Source: GWC2-37-8 sp964485555 (GTDB lineage: Bacteria > Patescibacteriota > Minisyncoccia > Moranbacterales > GWC2-37-73). From it: 33,615 nucleotides of DNA. The translations under genes and the position numbers were made by a program. Where the stretch lies: contig CAZAJN010000085.1 of NCBI GenBank assembly GCA_964485555.1, positions 1 to 33,615 of the forward strand, read 5' to 3'. The notes under the pieces were generated by a model, which was given only the letters and a program-made list of their open reading frames with translations, was not told the DNA's origin and did no database searches. Shown here piece by piece: positions 29,588-33,615 of this stretch; the stretch's first letter is position 1, and each line of letters starts with the position of its first letter.

Positions 29588-30316
29588 ATGCTCAAGATAA
29601 ACAATCTCCACGTGAAATACAGAGGTGCAAAAACTCCTTCTATTCAGGACGTTTCTTTTGAAGTGGGAAAAGGGGATCAGGTTGCGATTTTGGGGCCGTC
29701 GGGATGCGGGAAGAGCACGACGTTGAATGCTATCGCGGGACTTTTGGATGGGAAAGAAGTTGAAATTAAGGGAGAAATAAAATGGAATGATATGGAAAAA
29801 ACGGAGCTCGGCTCCGAAGAGCCCCCTGTTATCCGTATGGTTTTTCAAGAAGCCACACTGCTTCCCTGGAGGACGGTTGAGAAAAATATCGCTTTCGGTC
29901 TGGAGATTAAAAAGCTGTCAAAAAATGAAATCAAAAGCAAGGTCACAGAAATGCTCAGAGTCGTAGGACTTTTGGAAAATGCTAAGAGTTATCCGCATGA
30001 GCTTTCTGTTGGCATGCAACAACGGGTGAATTTTGCCCGCGCCCTTGTTTGCGAACCGGAGCTGCTTTTGATGGATGAACCATTTTCCGCGTTGGATGTG
30101 GAAACTAAGAAAAAACTGCAAGAAGAATTTTCGAGAATCATCAAGGAAAAGAAAATAACAACAATTTTCGTGACTCATAATATTCAAGAAGCGCTTTCCA
30201 TGTCGGACAAGATCTTTGCCTTTTCCGGAAATCCTAAGACTTTGAAAAGAATGTTTACTGGAAGTAGTGCGGAAGGGGACTCGGCTAATTTTCAATTCGA
30301 AAATTATGAAGAATAA
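29588..30316 (+). CDS. ABC transporter ATPase, NitT/TauT type
   Basis: 242 aa. Walker A G-P-S-G-C-G-K-S-T, the Q-loop in V-F-Q-E-A-T-L-L-P-W, Walker B L-L-L-M-D-E-P-F-S-A-L-D and H-switch F-V-T-H-N are in place. The P-W after the Q-loop is usual for importers of nitrate, sulfonates, taurine or thiamine precursors. The signature reads L-S-V-G-M-Q-Q-R-V, with Val in place of the first Gly of L-S-G-G, which is uncommon. It overlaps the permease gene by 11 nt, so it heads an operon of three. Confidence 0.94.
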   Translation: MLKINNLHVKYRGAKTPSIQDVSFEVGKGDQVAILGPSGCGKSTTLNAIAGLLDGKEVEIKGEIKWNDMEKTELGSEEPPVIRMVFQEATLLPWRTVEKNIAFGLEIKKLSKNEIKSKVTEMLRVVGLLENAKSYPHELSVGMQQRVNFARALVCEPELLLMDEPFSALDVETKKKLQEEFSRIIKEKKITTIFVTHNIQEALSMSDKIFAFSGNPKTLKRMFTGSSAEGDSANFQFENYEE

Positions 30317-31073
30317 AATCGGATACATTTTTGATAAATATTGGAAAGGTGTTGTTTCGATAACTTTTTTTCTGGCAATTTGGGAAATATCGGTCCCAGA
30401 TGGTTCGATGCGTAAATTTTTCATTAGCAGGCCATCTTTAATTTTCCAAAATGGCGTAGATTTGATCAATAGTGGATTTTTGTGGCCACATGTGGTCACG
30501 AGCTTGCAAAATCTCTTGATTGGTATTTTTTGCGCTGCTGTCGTGGGCGTATTCCTAAGTCTTTTTATCGGAACTCAGAAAAAAATGTATGGTTTTTTTG
30601 AACCTTATATATATGTCTTAAGTACAGTTCCAAAAGTTGCATTTCTTCCACTGATTATTTTGTGGGTCGGTGTCGGCGTTTATTCGAAGATCTTGATAGT
30701 TTTTATTTCGGCGCTTATTCCGATATTGATAAACGCGTTGCAGGGAATTGAAAGTGTCAGGAAAGAATATTTATCGATGGCGCGCTCTTTTGGAGCAAGT
30801 AAATTTCAAATAATAAAGCATGTCATATTTTTCGATATGCTCCCCTTCCTTTTCTCTGGTTTGAAAATTGCTATCGGAAGAGGAGTTTCCGGGCTTATTG
30901 TGGCTGAAGCATTCGGCGTTGGGAGCGGTTTGGGATATCTTGTTTCATTCTATGGTTTAACATTTCAGTCTGGAAAATTGATGTTCATTATTTTCCTGCT
31001 TTTTCTTATGGTAATGATTTTGAAAAATATTATTGGAGAGATTCAGAAGCATATGTTAAGATACAAGAGGTGA
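30306..31073 (+). CDS. ABC transporter permease, NitT/TauT type
   Basis: 255 aa from ATG 30306, inside the end of the ATPase gene (translational coupling likely). Six hydrophobic helices. The EAA loop reads I-E-S-V-R-K-E-Y-L-S-M-A-R-S-F-G-A-S and contacts the ATPase. The order ATPase-permease-binding protein is that of SsuBCA/TauABC-like systems. Substrate cannot be told from the permease. Confidence 0.94.
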   Translation: MKNKIGYIFDKYWKGVVSITFFLAIWEISVPDGSMRKFFISRPSLIFQNGVDLINSGFLWPHVVTSLQNLLIGIFCAAVVGVFLSLFIGTQKKMYGFFEPYIYVLSTVPKVAFLPLIILWVGVGVYSKILIVFISALIPILINALQGIESVRKEYLSMARSFGASKFQIIKHVIFFDMLPFLFSGLKIAIGRGVSGLIVAEAFGVGSGLGYLVSFYGLTFQSGKLMFIIFLLFLMVMILKNIIGEIQKHMLRYKR

Positions 31074-31129
31074 TAAACATCTTGATGTCATCACTCATTT
31101 GATATTAAAAACTAATCTTAAGAATAATC

Positions 31130-32143
31130 ATGAAAAAAATAATTTTGGTCACTGCTATGATTGCATTATTGGCTGTGATTTTTTATATAAAATTTGATAA
31201 TGAAAAAGAATCCAGAGAGAGTGCGAATGTCTCTGGCGTTGCTTCTTTGGAAAAAGTAACAATTATTTTTTCAAAAAACACGGAATCAGTAACTTTTTTG
31301 TATGATTTTTTGAAGGACAATGGTTTTTATGAAAAACAGGGGCTGGAAGTTGAATATGTTGAATCAATAAAAAATGGTTTCCAGACTTTTCTTTCCGGAG
31401 GGAGTGATTTTTTTGCCGGAGGCATAAATAACGCATCAGCGGCATATTTGAACGGAGCTGAACCAAGAGTAATTGCAGATTTAGGGAAAATCTCCAATGT
31501 TTATCTCGTGAGTAAATTTTCCAGAGATGAGGCTGGTTCGATAAAAAAAGCTGCAATTTCTGGAATAAACACCAGCACGGGACTCATGACAAAACTTTTC
31601 TTGGAAAATTTAGGAGTTGATTTTGAAAAGGTTGAATATCTTACTGTAAAAACTGTTTCCGAGCGAATGGCTGCACTGTCTTCTGGGCAAGTGGATATCG
31701 CGATTGCTCAATCGTACAATGAAATAAGGGGGGCTGTTCCGCTAGATGAATATCATATCTTCAATTCCAATATCCTTTCGGCTGATCTTCCATATGATAA
31801 ATATCTGACCACAACAAAGGACGTGATAGAAAAAAAACCAGAATCAGTTAAGAAAATGACACTGGCATATCTGGAGGGCATGGAATTTATCAAGAAAAAT
31901 CCAGAGGATGCTATGCGATATCTGGAAAAAAAATATGAATATTCCAAAAAAGAATCTGAGGATTTGTATGAGTCTTTTGTAATTTCCCAACAGAATCTCA
32001 GTTTTATTCCTGACGCAGAAAGAGTCTCTCTTGCGGTTGCTGATGCAAAAAAAGAATTGGAACTCAATGTGGATCGTGACGTATCAAACCTTATTGATTC
32101 CAGGTTTGCCAGTGAGGCAATGGCAGCATTTGCACAAAATTAG
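31130..32143 (+). CDS. NMT1/SsuA-like substrate-binding protein
   Basis: 337 aa. An N-terminal helix (about 4-20) acts as signal or anchor, without a lipobox Cys. The fold then shows L-Y-D-F-L-K-D-N-G-F-Y-E-K-Q-G-L-E-V-E, a G-G-S-D-F-F-A-G-G-I-N-N-A-S phosphate/anion-type loop, and S-G-Q-V-D-I-A-I-A. This is the layout of the PF09084-type proteins that bind sulfonates, nitrate or the thiamine precursor HMP. It is 56 nt after the permease. A terminator follows, closing the operon. Confidence 0.9.
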   Translation: MKKIILVTAMIALLAVIFYIKFDNEKESRESANVSGVASLEKVTIIFSKNTESVTFLYDFLKDNGFYEKQGLEVEYVESIKNGFQTFLSGGSDFFAGGINNASAAYLNGAEPRVIADLGKISNVYLVSKFSRDEAGSIKKAAISGINTSTGLMTKLFLENLGVDFEKVEYLTVKTVSERMAALSSGQVDIAIAQSYNEIRGAVPLDEYHIFNSNILSADLPYDKYLTTTKDVIEKKPESVKKMTLAYLEGMEFIKKNPEDAMRYLEKKYEYSKKESEDLYESFVISQQNLSFIPDAERVSLAVADAKKELELNVDRDVSNLIDSRFASEAMAAFAQN

Positions 32144-32171
32144 AAGATAGGATTATCTTAAGAATGAATTC

Positions 32172-32198
32172 AAAAAACCTGCATTTGCAGGTTTTTTT
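32172..32198 (+). terminator. Intrinsic terminator of the ABC operon
   Basis: AAAAAACCTGC (32172-32182) with GCAGGTTTTTT (32187-32197), ATTT loop, T tract. It could also act on the minus-strand gene. Confidence 0.88.
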
Positions 32199-32208
32199 AA
32201 TTCAGATT

Positions 32209-32281
32209 TGTCATTCCCTCAAAAGCGTGAATCCATGGTGATGGAAATAATTTTAGATTCCGGATCAAGTACGGAATGACA
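32209..32281. repeat. 73-bp inverted-repeat element
   Basis: The ends TGTCATTCC (32209-32217) and GGAATGACA (32273-32281) are perfect inverted repeats. The interior has GAATCCAT and TAGATTCCGGATCAAGTACG. This type of palindromic spacer is widespread in bacteria. It lies between convergent genes. Confidence 0.7.
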
Positions 32282-32313
32282 TTGGGATGGCTAGTTGGCT
32301 TGTCACGAGCAAC

Positions 32314-33591
32314 TCATTTTAAATGCGAGATGATATTCTTTGTTTTGAAATTGTCTTTTTTCCAGGCAGAAACGAACTCTATTTCAAGAGGTAGGAATAA
32401 GCCTCGCTGCACAAAGTCTGTAAGGGTTTGATTGGCGGATAATTTAAGATTGGAAGATATTTTCTCTTTTAAAATTTCCACAAAAATTTCATTCTTATTT
32501 TCATTCTCATATTTTTGTCTGAGTTTAAGCTGAAGAATCAATTGCGGTTTTGGTTTGCTGTCCTGGATTTTTTCAAAGACATGCATTTGAAAAAATGGCT
32601 CAATAACATCCCGCACTTTTTCCAAGGAAGACCTTATCAGTTCAGCATAAATAGTGGCGCCATGCAACTTCATAACATCCAAATCTTTCTTGCCTCCAAT
32701 GGTTAGGGTTATGTCATTTCCACAAGGACATTGTTTTTTTTCGAGTGATCCGATGTCGCTCATTTTATAACGAATCAGCGGAGCGGGCTTCGAAAAAAGG
32801 TCGGTGTGCACAAATTCTCCGAAATCACCAAAATCGATAGGAATGCCATTTTCGTCTAATACTTCTATGAGTTCCTTGTTTGTGTTGATATGAAAAACAT
32901 TAGGCAGTCCACTTTCGGCAAGATATTTGCATCTATAGTGCAGTCCTCCTCCTGTTTCTGAGCTCCCATATCTCATGCGGAAATAAGCATTTTCAAACTG
33001 GGATCTGAGGAAATTATAATTAAGCGAAGAGCAGAATTCGCTTCCGATTGAAACCCATTTGATTTGCGACAGGTCAAAATTAATTGAGATCAATTCTGTT
33101 AAGAGTGAATTGAGAACGGTTGGAGTTGTCATGACTCCATCCACATTAAGTTCCTGCATTATTTTTGCAGTCATGTGTAGGTTCTGGATATTCCCAGCTA
33201 TTTTTTTGATTGAATTGTTTTTTGTTAGTAGTGCCTTTTTAAAAAGGCTGGAAGTGGGTTGCAGGAGCACGACAATTCTTGATACGCCAAGTTCCTGGAG
33301 CATCAAGTCGTCGGAATTATATTCCTCCTGCATCCTCGGCATTATTAGTGGCAATGGGCTTTTGGTTGTTCCACTTGAAAAAGAAAAATAACTCACGTCA
33401 CTGTCTTCTACGAAAGTTCGTTCACTCACTCTAGTTTCCAGAAGTTCGCTCTTTTCCAAAAAAGGAATCTTTTGAAAATCTTCAAACGAGGTTACGGGGA
33501 GCTTAACTGAATCCCTATATTTTTTGCGATAAAAATCGCTGTACTCATTTTCAATGGCAAATTTAAGAACCTCGTTTATTTTGGCGAGCAT
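32314..33591 (-). CDS. PaaK/CapK-like adenylate-forming enzyme
   Basis: 425 aa from the ATG at 33591. The frame is open to the window edge (eight more codons), so the true start may lie outside. Landmarks: F-Y-R-K-K-Y near 20-25, the ATP loop F-S-S-G-T-T-K (71-77), Y-G-S-S-E-T-G-G-G (208-216), R-Y-K-M-S-D-I-G (274-281), C-P-C-G (288-291, possible metal knuckle), then G-K-K-D-L-D (300-305). This is the phenylacetate-CoA ligase-like plan: ATP-dependent activation of a carboxylate to the acyl-adenylate, then transfer to CoA or another acceptor. PaaK-like proteins are also found in surface-glycan loci. The substrate is unknown. Confidence 0.83.
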   Translation of the reverse strand: MLAKINEVLKFAIENEYSDFYRKKYRDSVKLPVTSFEDFQKIPFLEKSELLETRVSERTFVEDSDVSYFSFSSGTTKSPLPLIMPRMQEEYNSDDLMLQELGVSRIVVLLQPTSSLFKKALLTKNNSIKKIAGNIQNLHMTAKIMQELNVDGVMTTPTVLNSLLTELISINFDLSQIKWVSIGSEFCSSLNYNFLRSQFENAYFRMRYGSSETGGGLHYRCKYLAESGLPNVFHINTNKELIEVLDENGIPIDFGDFGEFVHTDLFSKPAPLIRYKMSDIGSLEKKQCPCGNDITLTIGGKKDLDVMKLHGATIYAELIRSSLEKVRDVIEPFFQMHVFEKIQDSKPKPQLILQLKLRQKYENENKNEIFVEILKEKISSNLKLSANQTLTDFVQRGLFLPLEIEFVSAWKKDNFKTKNIISHLK

Positions 33592-33615
33592 TTCCGGGGA
33601 GAAATTGGTGGAGGA

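Overview
The window looks like a piece of a Candidate Phyla Radiation (Patescibacteria) genome, most likely of the Parcubacteria group. The pointers are compact single-copy housekeeping genes, AT-rich intergenic DNA full of short dispersed repeats, almost no Shine-Dalgarno sequences, the standard code (TGA used as stop), and family choices typical of that radiation: a RodZ-like protein with a glucodextranase-B-like segment, an orphan family-5 solute-binding protein beside secG, a FISUMP-domain protein and a GxxExxY protein. The assignment is by gene content only; no 16S rRNA or tRNA gene was seen. Layout, left to right: (1) 1-2141 is a small accessory island. It has a 56-aa zinc-ribbon protein, a strong promoter followed by a leader RNA with its own terminator, a SIR2-like/DUF4917-type protein with the NADase-type Asn and His in place, a 70-aa basic zinc-ribbon protein and a 55-aa proline-repeat protein. 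(2) 2362-8269 is a plus-strand core of LexA-like repressor, a one-helix membrane protein, FtsK, RodZ-like protein and RecA. (3) 8335-9562 has a promoter-terminator cassette, a 46-residue Cys/His membrane protein and a multi-pass membrane protein. (4) 9614-12421 is a minus-strand block: cold-shock-like protein, then the rpsF-ssb-rpsR operon and efp. A 106-nt promoter-plus-terminator leader precedes rpsF. (5) 12620-22539 is plus strand: UvrB, a membrane-anchored thioredoxin-fold protein, a lone receiver domain, a U32 protein of the TrhP type, a NIF3-like protein, an M16 protease, an AI-2E-type permease and a nucleotidyltransferase-fold protein. (6) 22605-26979 has SecG, a solute-binding protein, cupin-type phosphoglucose isomerase and bifunctional ManC. 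(7) 27027-33591 is more accessory: ArsR regulator, FISUMP surface protein, a GxxExxY gene inside inverted repeats, a complete NitT/TauT-type ABC importer and a PaaK-like adenylate-forming enzyme that runs close to the window edge. Themes: LexA, RecA and UvrB form the skeleton of a DNA-damage response. PGI and ManC bracket the route from glucose-6-phosphate to GDP-mannose. EF-P, with an arginine at its tip, sits in the same window as a 55-aa protein containing eight Pro-Pro pairs. Several families of dispersed intergenic repeats fill the gaps, and one of them has been captured in frame inside the U32 gene. The strongest candidates for something undescribed are the SIR2-like locus with its leader RNA, the rpsF attenuator-like leader, and the GxxExxY gene bounded by inverted repeats.
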